From Lactobacillaceae bacterium (GTDB lineage Bacteria > Bacillota > Bacilli > Lactobacillales > Lactobacillaceae): 32,484 bases of DNA. The DNA lies in the NCBI GenBank assembly GCA_031289615.1, contig JAITPD010000015.1, positions 1-32,484 of the forward strand, in the 5' to 3' direction. Shown piece by piece: positions 7,485 through 16,900 of this stretch (its first letter is position 1; each line of letters opens with the position of its first letter). Both the position numbers and the translations under genes were made by a program. The notes beneath the pieces are model-generated. The model was not told the DNA's origin. It made no database searches and saw only the letters and a list, made by a program, of their open reading frames with translations.

Positions 7485-7517
7485 TGTTAAGATAACTCGG
7501 AGTTCTGGTTGGTTATT

Positions 7518-7717
7518 TGAAATATTGAGCTTTGCTTGAACAGCGAAGCGATTCCGTCGTCGGATGATAGTCCCTGCCGAATCTAGGCGAACCTTTTCAC
7601 GCGTGCTTTAGCGCCGTGAAAATGGCAAATTATTTTGCCATTCGACATGAATCGTGCAGGGCCATCCGAACGTAAAGAATCTTTAGCGGAGCTGATCAAG
7701 CAAAGCTCAATATTTCA
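7518..7717 (-). repeat. Family A long palindromic element, copy 3 (inverted)
   Basis: TGAAATATTGAGCTTTGCTT (7518-7537) is an exact inverse of the sequence ending at 7717, giving at least 20 bp of perfect terminal arms that continue with GATCAGC-like sequence. The interior is the reverse complement of copies 1, 2 and 4, including the hairpin ATGGCAAATTATTTTGCCAT (7622-7641). It lies between the extended -10 at 7476 and ypmR. Confidence 0.85.
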
Positions 7718-7765
7718 CAACTAGCACCACACGTCAGACAAACTTCTTATTAGAAAGAGAGCACA

Positions 7766-8644
7766 ATGCGAAAAATAGTTAAATTATTGTTGGTTGTCTT
7801 GCTGTTTTCAGTCTTCACGCCAACCGTTGAAGCGAAAACAACCAAGCTCACCGTCAAAAAGAGCATTAATTTAGTGACCATTGGCGATTCTTTGACAGAA
7901 GGAATTGGTGATACAAAAAAGCAAGGTGGCTATGAAAAGCGCACCGCTAAATTACTGGAGCAGACTTATCCAGTGACAGTTAAGACGGCCAATTACGGAA
8001 AAGCAGGCGACCGTTCTGACCAAATTTTAGCACGCATCAAGAAAAACCCAAGCGCGCTAAAAGTGATTGCTAAGGCCGATGTGATTGTGATGACTGCCGG
8101 TGGAAACGATTTGCAACAAGAATTATTTAAGCTTGTCACAACAAAGGATGCAGCCGATATTTTGCCAAAGGTTGATAAGCAAACTACCAACTATCACAAA
8201 AGTCTCAATCAACTTGTGAGTTATGTTCGGACTAAAAATAAAACTGCGCCAATTTTTTTGTTTGGCAATTATAATCCGCTCTATGTTTATTTGGCGAATC
8301 GCCCTGATCTCAATAACGCGGTTCATCTCTACAACGGCGTTAATTGGGCGGTCACCAAGGAACACAAGAAAATGTACTATGTCACAATTTTCAAAACGTT
8401 GACGTATGGACAATATCAGACTAAGACAGCGCAAAAGGCATTGGCCAAAGAGTCTGCCGAGGCTGCAAAGGGTTCCACTAAAAATAAATTGGTTGAAGAA
8501 ACTTTGAACGGCCCCAATAATGAAAAAAATGAGTACATTACAACTGAGGATCATTACCATCCAAATGATTTAGGCTATGATAAAATGAGTCAAGCGTTAG
8601 TTGGTGTCATGATTAAAAACAAGAAAGAATGGTTATACAAGTAA
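7766..8644 (+). CDS. ypmR: Exported GDSL/SGNH-family esterase (YpmR-like)
   Basis: A 292-residue protein with a signal peptide or N-terminal anchor (residues 1-24, ending VEAKT). The SGNH hydrolase blocks are in order: GDSLTEG with the nucleophile Ser near residue 42, the Gly block NYGKAGDRS near 73-81, GGND near 111-114, and the catalytic DHYHPN near the C-terminus. This matches YpmR-type extracellular lipase/acylhydrolases; the natural substrate is unknown. RBS AGAAAGAGAG precedes the ATG. Its stop overlaps the start of the next gene (TAATG), and ypmR-ypmS-yozE is a familiar order in lactobacilli. It is the first gene of a six-gene operon reaching dprA. Confidence 0.88.
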   Translation: MRKIVKLLLVVLLFSVFTPTVEAKTTKLTVKKSINLVTIGDSLTEGIGDTKKQGGYEKRTAKLLEQTYPVTVKTANYGKAGDRSDQILARIKKNPSALKVIAKADVIVMTAGGNDLQQELFKLVTTKDAADILPKVDKQTTNYHKSLNQLVSYVRTKNKTAPIFLFGNYNPLYVYLANRPDLNNAVHLYNGVNWAVTKEHKKMYYVTIFKTLTYGQYQTKTAQKALAKESAEAAKGSTKNKLVEETLNGPNNEKNEYITTEDHYHPNDLGYDKMSQALVGVMIKNKKEWLYK

Positions 8645-9243
8645 TGCGGCACAATTTCACAAAAAAAGAAAAGCAAATCCGCAATCAAGGGTTGCTCTGG
8701 GGCATCGGCGGAACATTGATCGCAATGGTCATATTGACGCTTGTTTTGCTATTGATGCCACAAGGTCAGAGCCCAGCTAAGGATGCCACGCCAAATCTGA
8801 GTGCTACCTCAATGGAAGTGCGGATGACCAAGGCGAATTTAAACGCTTGGATGAATAAGTATTTGAATGATGATCCAAATCTAAAGAACAAGTTTCGCTT
8901 TGAAATGGGCGATGAAAATATGATGGTCTTTGGAACTGAACGTTTGCTCGGTCAAAATGTTGACTACGGGATGAAGATGACTCCTTCTGTGACTAAAAAT
9001 GGAAATCTATTGTTGCATGCTGATTCAGTTGCGGTTGGTCAGCTCCCATTGCCAGTTAAATACGTGATGGGCGCTTTAGGAAAACATATCGACCTGCCAG
9101 TTTGGATCAAGGTTGATGCACAAAAGCAGACGATCTTGGTTGATTTTAATAAGTTGCCAAATGTTTCAGGCATGAAGTTTAAAATTGTTAAGATTGATAT
9201 GGCAAAGAATGAATTTATTTTCAGAGCGGGGTTATCAAAATAA
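8644..9243 (+). CDS. ypmS: YpmS-family (DUF2140) membrane protein
   Basis: The ATG at 8644 overlaps the ypmR stop, giving 199 residues; an earlier in-frame GTG at 8629 would overlap more and is less likely. A short basic cytoplasmic start is followed by one membrane span (about residues 16-38, GLLWGIGGTLIAMVILTLVL) and an exported domain with the DUF2140 pattern (VRMTKANLNAWMNKYL, QLPLPVKYVMGAL, LPVWIKVDAQ). The function of the family is unknown. Translationally coupled on both sides, so the product is likely made in step with YpmR and YozE. Confidence 0.85.
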   Translation: MRHNFTKKEKQIRNQGLLWGIGGTLIAMVILTLVLLLMPQGQSPAKDATPNLSATSMEVRMTKANLNAWMNKYLNDDPNLKNKFRFEMGDENMMVFGTERLLGQNVDYGMKMTPSVTKNGNLLLHADSVAVGQLPLPVKYVMGALGKHIDLPVWIKVDAQKQTILVDFNKLPNVSGMKFKIVKIDMAKNEFIFRAGLSK

Positions 9244-9464
9244 TGCGACGTTCATTTTATCAATGGTTAATGACCCAACGTGATCCGGTTACGCATGATG
9301 AGATCAAGACTTTTGCAAATAGCACTTTCTATGATCAAGCGTTTCCAAAGCAAAGTGATGATTTTGACACTGTTTCACGTTATTTAGAAGAAAACGGCCG
9401 GTATTTGCAGTCAATGGACATTTTTGATGCAGCGTGGCGTCAATATTTGGCGTCTGAAGAATAA
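9243..9464 (+). CDS. YozE-family (UPF0346) small protein
   Basis: 73 residues starting at an ATG that overlaps the ypmS stop by one base. The sequence has the family pattern RRSFYQWLM at the N-terminus, FPKQSDDFD in the middle and SMDIFDAAWRQYL at the end. The family folds as a small SAM-like helical domain and has no known activity. Charged and soluble, no signal peptide. Confidence 0.85.
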   Translation: MRRSFYQWLMTQRDPVTHDEIKTFANSTFYDQAFPKQSDDFDTVSRYLEENGRYLQSMDIFDAAWRQYLASEE

Positions 9465-9479
9465 AGGGAGAGCGGTGAC

Positions 9480-10385
9480 ATGGGACAAATTATTCAATGG
9501 TATCCTGGCCATATGGCAAAAGCATTTCGTTTAATGCGCGATAACATGAAATATGTGGATATTGTTTTTGAGTTGGTTGATGCGCGTATTCCGCTATCTT
9601 CACGTAATCCTGAGTTAAACGATGTCTTGGGTGAAAAGCCCCGGTTACTCGTTATGACGAAGACCGATTTGGCTGATCCTGCTCGCACAAAAGAATGGAT
9701 GAATTATTTCAAGAATCAAGGCTTAGCAGTGGTTGCCCTTGATTCGCGTGATCGGAAAACGCCACAGATCATTACCAAAGCTGCGCGTGAAGTTTTGGCT
9801 GAAAAGTGGGAACGTTTGGCTGAAAAGGGTGTGAAAGAAAAGGCAATCCGGGCACTGGTTGCTGGGATTCCAAACGTTGGTAAGTCAACTCTATTGAATC
9901 ATTTGGTCATGAAAAACGTTGCGATTACTGGTGATCGACCAGGTGTAACTAAAAAACTGCAATGGCTTAAAACGCCGACGAACTTGGAATTGCTAGATAC
10001 TCCAGGGGTGCTTTGGCCAAAGTTTGAGGATCAACGTGTTGGACAGCATTTGGCAATGACTGGTGCAATCAAGGACCAGTTGATTAACGTGGATGATATT
10101 GCATTGGTGATGTTAAAATTCATGCGAACTTATAATCCAACAGCCGTTATCGAACGTTATAAATTGTCGAGTGATGCCTGGGAAAAGTTTTCCGATGTTG
10201 ACATGTTATTAGAAATAACGAAAAAACTTGGCTTCAAAGATGATTACAATCGTGGAGGCGAACGACTTTTGTTTGAGTTGAGGCACGGTAAGTTGGGCAC
10301 GTATACGATTGAGATGCCAGAAGATCAGATTGGTGAAGTGCAAGATGAGCAACGAGCAGAAGAAGCTAACGATTACCGCCATTAA
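9480..10385 (+). CDS. rbgA: Ribosome biogenesis GTPase RbgA (YlqF)
   Basis: 301 residues with a circularly permuted GTPase order: G4 TKTD (60-63) comes before G1 GIPNVGKST (129-137) and G3 DTPG (173-176). This order with the N-terminal QWYPGHMAKA and a C-terminal helical domain defines RbgA, needed for late assembly of the 50S subunit. AAGGGAGAG lies 8 bases before the ATG. The last 41 bases overlap rnhB in another frame, and rbgA-rnhB is a very common pair in Firmicutes. Confidence 0.95.
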   Translation: MGQIIQWYPGHMAKAFRLMRDNMKYVDIVFELVDARIPLSSRNPELNDVLGEKPRLLVMTKTDLADPARTKEWMNYFKNQGLAVVALDSRDRKTPQIITKAAREVLAEKWERLAEKGVKEKAIRALVAGIPNVGKSTLLNHLVMKNVAITGDRPGVTKKLQWLKTPTNLELLDTPGVLWPKFEDQRVGQHLAMTGAIKDQLINVDDIALVMLKFMRTYNPTAVIERYKLSSDAWEKFSDVDMLLEITKKLGFKDDYNRGGERLLFELRHGKLGTYTIEMPEDQIGEVQDEQRAEEANDYRH

Positions 10386-11121
10386 AGAGCGTTTGTCAGC
10401 GCAACCGTCAGATGATGAGTTGCGTTTTTTTGCAAAGGACGAACGTGCTGGTGTGCAAAAACTTTTGGCAAGCTATTATCAAAGACAAGAGAAGCAGGCA
10501 CAGATTAAGCAAAAATTCACTGAACGCTTGAGCTTTGAACAAGAAGCATGGGCGCAAGGGCTCGTGTTGGCTGGCGTGGACGAAGTTGGGCGTGGTCCAT
10601 TAGCTGGGCCAGTTGTAGCTGCTGCAGTGGTCATTGATGCGTCGTTTGATATTTTAGAGGTGCATGATTCAAAACAATTATCGCTCAAGCAACGAAACTT
10701 ATTGGCTCCAGCAATCAAAGAAGCAGCTGTGGACTTTGCGTTTGGCGTGGTGAGTCCAGAAGTGATTGATGAAATTAATATTTATGAAGCTTCACGTGTG
10801 GCGATGAAAATGGCGATCGAAAAGCTCAAGGTTAAACCAGATGGCCTGTTGATTGATGCGATGGTGGTTGATCTGCCGTTGCAACAAGAAAAGTTAATTA
10901 AGGGTGATGATCGCAGCATTAGCATTGGAGCGGCCAGTATTTTAGCCAAGGTGTATCGTGACGAGCTAATGGCTGAGTATGATTTAAAATATCCAGGTTA
11001 TGGATTTGCTCAAAACGCTGGATACGGAACAAAAGTGCATTTGGCTGGACTAGCGCAACTTGGAATTACACCGATTCATCGCAAAACTTTTGCGCCCGTC
11101 AAAAAATATGTCACAGATTGA
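10345..11121 (+). CDS. rnhB: Ribonuclease HII
   Basis: The start at 10345 (MSNEQKKL) gives 258 residues and a 41-base overlap with rbgA; a longer frame from 10309 adds 12 residues that look like rbgA shadow. RNase HII motifs are present: DEVGRGPLAGP with catalytic Asp79 and Glu80, Asp171 in LLIDAM, and GDDRSISIGAASILAKVYRD with the fourth acidic residue. The enzyme cuts the RNA strand of RNA-DNA hybrids and removes misincorporated ribonucleotides. An N-terminal helical extension of about 70 residues before the catalytic core is usual in Firmicutes. The gene is followed 37 bp later by dprA. Confidence 0.93.
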   Translation: MSNEQKKLTITAIKERLSAQPSDDELRFFAKDERAGVQKLLASYYQRQEKQAQIKQKFTERLSFEQEAWAQGLVLAGVDEVGRGPLAGPVVAAAVVIDASFDILEVHDSKQLSLKQRNLLAPAIKEAAVDFAFGVVSPEVIDEINIYEASRVAMKMAIEKLKVKPDGLLIDAMVVDLPLQQEKLIKGDDRSISIGAASILAKVYRDELMAEYDLKYPGYGFAQNAGYGTKVHLAGLAQLGITPIHRKTFAPVKKYVTD

Positions 11122-11158
11122 CCCATTTGCTGGTCCTTCTTCTTTGGAGGAATGAAAA

Positions 11159-12040
11159 ATGCAAAAAAGGGTCTTTTTATTATGGTTGATGTTGGTGCCA
11201 AAGTTAGGGTTGAATGGACGTTATCGGATTTTTCAAGCGTTAGAGGAAGAGCGCGATGAAATCAGTTCAATTGAGAGCAAAGGTTTGGTCTTGACGGTAG
11301 GATTTAAATTCCGCGAGATTGATGCGGAAGTCGTAACGTGGTTAAATGAGGATCATCAGCAAGAATTAGAACAGTTGCTGCAGACGCAATTTTTAACGAT
11401 TATGGATGAATGTTATCCAGATTGTTTTAGAGATAGCCCACTGCCACCGATTGTTTTGTTTTATCAAGGTGACCTAAATCTGCTTACAACGCCAAGACTT
11501 GGGATTGTGGGCGCGCGAAAGCATAGTGCATATGGAACTTATATTGTTCAAACGTGGGTCCCAAAGCTGGTGGAAGCTGGTTTGACAACTGTTTCGGGGC
11601 TGGCGCAGGGTATCGATGGACTTGTTCACAGTTTGACATTGGATGCGCGAGGTAAGACGATTGCTGTGATTGGAACGGGGCTCAATCAAGTTTATCCAAA
11701 ACGTCCGCGGGAATTGCAAAGTGAAATTGGTCAGTATGGTCTTGTTTTGAGCGAATATTTACCCAATGAACGTGGCCTGAAGCATCATTTTCCGGAGCGA
11801 AACCGGTTAATTGCTAGCTTGTCGGAACATTTGTTAATCATTGAAGCTCGTGCACGTTCAGGTACATTAATTACAGCGAATCAGGCTTTAGATGATAACA
11901 AAGGTGTGATGGCTGTGCCGGGGCGGGTCGATGCACCTCTTTCGCGTGGATGCAACGAGTTGATTGTGGAGGGCGCGCAACCGGTATTAACAGTGTCAGA
12001 CGTGTTGACGGTGTTTGCAGAGACGCATTGGGTGAATTAG
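11159..12040 (+). CDS. dprA: DNA processing protein DprA
   Basis: 293 residues, ATG 8 bases after GGAGG. The Rossmann-like DprA core shows GIVGARKHSAYG, SGLAQGIDGLVHS, AVIGTGLNQVYPKRPREL, HHFPERNRLIASLSEHLLIIEA and RSGTLITANQALD. DprA loads RecA on incoming single-stranded DNA in natural transformation. A helical N-terminal domain (residues 1-95) precedes the core; no separate C-terminal winged-helix domain is evident. In many lactobacilli topA follows; here it is replaced by a T-box and a transporter, so the neighbourhood has been rearranged or differs in this lineage. Confidence 0.93.
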   Translation: MQKRVFLLWLMLVPKLGLNGRYRIFQALEEERDEISSIESKGLVLTVGFKFREIDAEVVTWLNEDHQQELEQLLQTQFLTIMDECYPDCFRDSPLPPIVLFYQGDLNLLTTPRLGIVGARKHSAYGTYIVQTWVPKLVEAGLTTVSGLAQGIDGLVHSLTLDARGKTIAVIGTGLNQVYPKRPRELQSEIGQYGLVLSEYLPNERGLKHHFPERNRLIASLSEHLLIIEARARSGTLITANQALDDNKGVMAVPGRVDAPLSRGCNELIVEGAQPVLTVSDVLTVFAETHWVN

Positions 12041-12056
12041 AACAGATGATAGGTGG

Positions 12057-12085
12057 TTGACAGATCCGGTTTGCCCGTGTAATAT
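12057..12085 (+). promoter_or_regulatory. Sigma-A promoter for the T-box transcript
   Basis: TTGACA (12057-12062), a 17-base spacer, and TAATAT (12080-12085). The -35 is a perfect match. Transcription would start near 12092, just upstream of the T-box leader. Confidence 0.8.
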
Positions 12086-12091
12086 TAGACA

Positions 12092-12291
12092 AATATTCAG
12101 TAGGATAATTGATTGTATGTAAGAGAAGCCACGAGTTGCTGGGAGTGGCGCAGGTCAATTGTCTGAATTATTTACAACTCAATCAAATTAATGAGGTCGG
12201 CGCTTTTTGCACTGATAAATTTGGGTGGTACCACGGATTTGCTAATTCGTCCCAACTGCGTATGTGATGTATACGCAGTTGGGACTTTTTT
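12092..12291 (+). ncRNA. T-box riboswitch, probably tyrosine-specific
   Basis: Stem I closes by TTGATTG (near 12107) and CAATCAA (near 12179) and has the AGAGA motif, then GCCAC / GTGGC with a GTTGCTGGGA loop. The specifier region reads GAATTATTTACA; the UAC at 12173-12175 followed by A is the best specifier and codes for Tyr. The T-box GGGTGGTACCACGG (12223-12236) is clear; UGGU would pair with a tRNA ending ACCA, as tRNA-Tyr does. TTGGG (12221-12225) can pair with CCCAA (12251-12255) for the antiterminator, competing with the terminator at 12249-12291 (GTCCCAACTGCGTAT and its inverse, then six T). Only about 35 bases lie between stem I and the T-box, so stem II seems absent. Confidence 0.88.
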
Positions 12292-12315
12292 ATATTAAGG
12301 AATGAGGAATTGTTA

Positions 12316-13668
12316 ATGGAAAATGAAAAGACTCCCCAGTTTGGCTGGGCATTAGGATTAGTACTATTATTAATCGTTATTTTTAGTGGCGGAATTATCG
12401 GGCTAGGACTTTCACCTTTTGTCCCGCTGGTCACGAGCTTGCTGGTAGTGATGATTTTTAGCATCATTCGCCGCGTGTCTTGGGAAGAAATTCAAAGTAA
12501 TATCTTATCAGGAGTCAAGACTGGTCTGGCACCGTTGTTCTTATTTTTGCTCATCGGAATGTTGATCGCCTTATGGATGGCAACAAATGTCATTCCAACA
12601 ATGCTTTGGATCGGATTTAAAATCTCAAGTACAACCTGGTTCTTGCCAAGTGCGTTACTGGTTACGGCTGTGGTTGGTTCAATGATTGGCTCAGCATTCA
12701 CAACTCTTGCCACTGTTGGAGTTGCTTTGATGGGCGTTGGAACTGCTCTAGGATTTAGCCCAGCGTTGGTTGCCGGGGCCGTATTATCAGGAGCTATCTT
12801 TGGAGACAAGTCATCTCCTTTGTCAGATTCAACTAACTTGGCAGCCTCAATTGCTGAAGAAGATTTGTTTGCCCACATTAAAAACTTGATGTGGACGACT
12901 TTGCCAGCATTAGCAATTTCATTTGTGATTTTCTTAGTGATTGGAATGGGCCACGAAAGCAGTTCAACAGTCAAGATTACTGAATTAGCAGACTTGTTGA
13001 CGCCAACGTGGTGGACGATTGTACCATTGGGATTGCTCGTCGTAATGGCTTGGTTAAAGATTCCGGCTATTCCAACATTGTTAACAAACGTTGGAGTATC
13101 AGCAATAGCATTTCTAACGGCCCACAATACGACACAATTAAGCGACACTTTGATGAGCGGATTCAAGACAGCTTCTAAAAATGAAATCTTAGTTGCATTG
13201 CTCAATCGCGGTGGAATGATGGCGATGATGCCAACTGTCATTATCATCATGTTGGCCTTGGCCCTTGGTGGATTGTTGACTGAGCAACGGATTTTGCAAG
13301 CTGTGATGGAACCAGTGGCCAAGCGTATCAAGACTGGCGCAGGAGTCGTGACTGGAACTGTCTTTACAGGAATCGCCGCAAACTTCATGATTGGTGAACA
13401 ATATCTTGCGACCATCCTGCCTGGACAATTATGGAAGAATGCGTTTGATCGCGTTAAGTTGTCACGTTTGGCTTTAGGACGAGCATTGGAAGATTCTGGA
13501 ACAGTAATTAATTACTTGGTTCCGTGGGGCGTGGCAGGAAGCTTTGCCGCACAGACGCTTGGGGTACCGGTGCATGAATTTGCACCATTTGTCTTCTTTG
13601 CATTGCTTTCACCAGTCTTTTCACTTCTTTCAGCTTGGACAGGAATTGGCTTGAAGCGCGTTGATTAA
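12316..13668 (+). CDS. NhaC-family Na+/H+ antiporter-like transporter, probable amino-acid transporter
   Basis: The ATG at 12316 sits 7 bases after GAGGA and gives 450 residues; a TTG at 12310 would leave too little spacing. There are about 11-12 hydrophobic segments and the NhaC hallmark GDKSSPLSDSTNLAAS near residues 158-173. NhaC-type proteins were named as Na+/H+ antiporters, but members controlled by tyrosine T-boxes (yheL type in Bacillus) are predicted tyrosine transporters. The T-box directly upstream with a UAC specifier makes uptake of tyrosine in response to uncharged tRNA-Tyr the best inference. It forms its own transcript, ending at the terminator at 13681. Confidence 0.88.
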   Translation: MENEKTPQFGWALGLVLLLIVIFSGGIIGLGLSPFVPLVTSLLVVMIFSIIRRVSWEEIQSNILSGVKTGLAPLFLFLLIGMLIALWMATNVIPTMLWIGFKISSTTWFLPSALLVTAVVGSMIGSAFTTLATVGVALMGVGTALGFSPALVAGAVLSGAIFGDKSSPLSDSTNLAASIAEEDLFAHIKNLMWTTLPALAISFVIFLVIGMGHESSSTVKITELADLLTPTWWTIVPLGLLVVMAWLKIPAIPTLLTNVGVSAIAFLTAHNTTQLSDTLMSGFKTASKNEILVALLNRGGMMAMMPTVIIIMLALALGGLLTEQRILQAVMEPVAKRIKTGAGVVTGTVFTGIAANFMIGEQYLATILPGQLWKNAFDRVKLSRLALGRALEDSGTVINYLVPWGVAGSFAAQTLGVPVHEFAPFVFFALLSPVFSLLSAWTGIGLKRVD

Positions 13669-13680
13669 TAAATGTTTTAT

Positions 13681-13708
13681 AAGGTTGGTCTTCATGGTCA
13701 GCCTTTTT
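13681..13708 (+). terminator. Intrinsic terminator
   Basis: AAGGTTG (13681-13687) pairs with CAGCCTT (13699-13705), then a T run. It starts 12 bp after the transporter stop codon. Confidence 0.65.
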
Positions 13709-13959
13709 ATGTGCCCAAATAAAATGTATCTTTATAATATAAATACGCATAAACAGTAAGTGTATAAAATAAAAATACATAGAATATTAACAGAAAATTC
13801 ACACAAAGAGGAAAAAATAGCCATTTGAAATACGTCTGTAATGAATCGTTACTAATTTGTATCTAATTGTATTCTAATTATTCACAACTACCATAAACAA
13901 AATTCACAAATTTACCGCATAATTATCCTAAATTAAGGAAATGTGAAGGAGAAACGCTT
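13709..13959. other. AT-rich promoter region of the S8 protease
   Basis: No gene or strong hairpin is seen. The stretch is very A+T rich with many TTCACA/ATTCAC-like words and should hold the protease promoter, but no -35/-10 pair is convincing. An AAGGAG ribosome binding site lies at 13946-13951. Confidence 0.4.
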
Positions 13960-16900
13960 ATGGTTATGAATAAAAAGGTAAAAAAGAATAAATATTCAGC
14001 AATTATTTTGACTTCAATTTTGTTGGGTAATTTGGTGACACCGGTTGCAACTGCCTTAGCCGAAGTTAAAGTCGCTAATGAAACACCATCTACTGCAAAC
14101 ACGCAAACTACTCAAGATGGAATGAATCCATTTGACTCACTGAAAAAGGCTTTTGATACCGAAGTGAAAAAGATTACTACTAAATTAACAAGTAGTGATC
14201 AAACCAAAGCGAAGGAATACATCATTCAATTGGATGAGAAGCCTGCTGCTGCAACGACACCCACTTCTGACGGATCTGATTCATCCATTAAAAAGATTGA
14301 AGCAGCCGATAAAAAAGTTGAAGCTGATCAAGCGGACGAAAAGAAAGCTATCGAAAAGATTACAGATAATAAGGTTGAAAAGAACTTCACTTATTTGATT
14401 AATGGTTTTAAAATCAAGGCAACTCCATTGGAAATCTCTGAGATTAAAGAAAAGGTTGATGGAATTAGCAAGGTCTCTGAAGTCCAAAAATATGAGACAG
14501 AAGATGTTAACGCTAATGATTTGGCTCAAATCCAACAAGTTTGGGAATCAAAGACGCATCCAACCAAGGGTGAAGGAATGCTGATCTCAGTCATCGATAC
14601 TGGAATGGATCCTGATCATCAAGACATGGTGCTTGGTGATTCTGGGAAGAAAAATGCCAAGTTGTCTGAAGAAGCGGTGAATAACATTGTTGAGTCAGGA
14701 ATTTTGCATGGTAAAGGAAAATATTATTCAGACAAGGTTCCTTATGGTTATAACTATGCCGATGGTGACGACAAAATATTAGATAACGGTCTTGGTGGAT
14801 ATCATGGTCATCACGTTACTGGAATCGTCGGTGCTAACGGAACAGTTGCAAACGGCGGACAACCAATTGATGGGATTACTCACGTTGATGGAGTTGCGCC
14901 TGAAGCTCAAATCATGATGATGAAGGCGTGTAATTATGCTGGTTCGTTGACCAGTGATGCAATTATCGAAGGAATTGAAGACTCAGTTAAATTGGGTGCT
15001 GATGTGATTAACATGTCAATTGGAAGCTCAACTGGTGTCTATACTGCTGATGATGCTGAAATCAATGCGGTTGAACAAGCAGCTGATGCAGGAGTTTTGT
15101 CAGTGGTTTCTGCTGGTAATTCAGGTAATTATTCTTCATTGGAAAATGCTAATACCAAGAATTTGGCTGACTTTGCAGACCAACGAACTTCTGGAACTCC
15201 AGCGGTTGCGCCAAGTGCGTTGTCAGTTGCTGCATCATATAACAGCAAGGTTCCATATACAAACATTCCACTTTTGAATTCAGATATTCCTGATTCACTA
15301 AAGATTCTGCCATTTTATGGAAATGAAAACTTCGCTAAATTCATCAAGAGTGATGATCATAGTGCAGACTTGGTTGTTGTGCCAAACCAAACTGATGATA
15401 ACAATGCCGATTTGCCTGGACTCGGCTATGAAGCAGATTATGCCGGAATCGATGTCAAGGACAAGTGGGCAGTTGTTCTTCGTGGAGATCTAACATTTTC
15501 TGATAAGCAAGCGACGGCTGTTGCACATGGAGCCAAAGGGTTAATTGTCATTAATAACGTTGAAGCTAGTGCGCCAAATGGAATTGGCTTTGAAGAAGGA
15601 ACTGATTTCGCTCCAACTTTCTCAACGACGCTTCAAGCTGGAAAAGATTTGCTGAAGTATATTGGCAAGGGTAAGACCATTAATTTTGGGACTGATGTTA
15701 CAACTGCTTTAGCTTCAGATCCAACAGCAGCCAAGCCAACTTCATTTACATCATGGGGAACTGGTTCTGACTTTTTGATGAAGCCTGAAATCATGGCAAC
15801 TGGTGGAAACGTTTGGTCAACTATGAACGATAATGGCTATGGATTGATGTCTGGAACGTCAATGTCATCACCATTTGTTGCTGGTAGTGAAGCGCTGGTT
15901 CTTTCACAAATCAAGAAGCAAAAGAATGCGCCAACTGGTCACAAGTTGATTGAAGCGGCCAAGTTGACTGTGCAAAATACGGCAGTCCCTGCTTATGATG
16001 ATGAAAATAAGACATTTTACTCACCTCGTCGTCAAGGAACTGGAAACATTCAAGTTGACGATGCTTTGAAGAACAAGACAGTGTTGGCTAATAAGGCTGA
16101 TAATACTGCAGGAGTTTCATTGAAGGAAATCAAGAACAACCAACTTTCATTCACGGTGACGTTGACTAATTACGGATCAAAGCAAGAACGTTACCAATTG
16201 GATGATAAGTATTTGACGGTTGCTCAACAAATCACTACTTCAACGGGTGACTTTGCAGATGCACCAATTGCCAAGACAAAGTTGAATCCTTCAAAGAAGT
16301 GGTTCACGCTTAAGGCTGGAAAGTCTACAACTGTTACCTTTACTGCTAATTTGAACAAGGCAAACAAGCAAACTTGGGTTGAAGGATATGTTGGCTTTAT
16401 CAATGCAAAGACGCATAAGGCGCTTTCAATCCCATACTTTGGCTACAATGGTGATTACAATCAACAAGCAGCAGTTGACAAGTTTGCTGGGCAAGCTGGT
16501 AGCAAGATGAATGTCGGACATATTTCTGATTTGTCTGGTAACTTAATTGGGTCATCGGCTTATAAAGATGAAAAGGGCGTTTTGCGAATTACTGGTAATG
16601 ATGCGAACGATTACTGGTTCTCACCAATTGGCGGAGAACTCGAGAATTCAACCGGAAACTTCAAGGCATTCGTGCCATCACTACCTTTGACACGTGATGT
16701 GGTCAAGATGAGCGTAAAAATTTATAATTCTGCTAATCAGTTGGTGAAGCAAATGCAAAACACTGCACCAGAAGGACATGCATATTTGGACAATTCATCT
16801 CATACTCCTGAGCTTGGTTTAGCTGCAAATATTGACTTAGCTTGGACTGGAACTGATGAAACTGGGGCAAACGTACCTGATGGAGACTACAAGTATGAAA

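Noticed and set aside
8629-8643. Upstream GTG start for ypmS
   Set aside because: The ATG at 8644 overlaps the ypmR stop in the usual TAATG coupling and keeps the family's N-terminus.
12492-13415. 307-residue open frame on the minus strand
   Set aside because: It is entirely antisense to the NhaC-family gene, whose membrane-protein codons give stop-free shadows; it has no ribosome binding site or recognisable domain.
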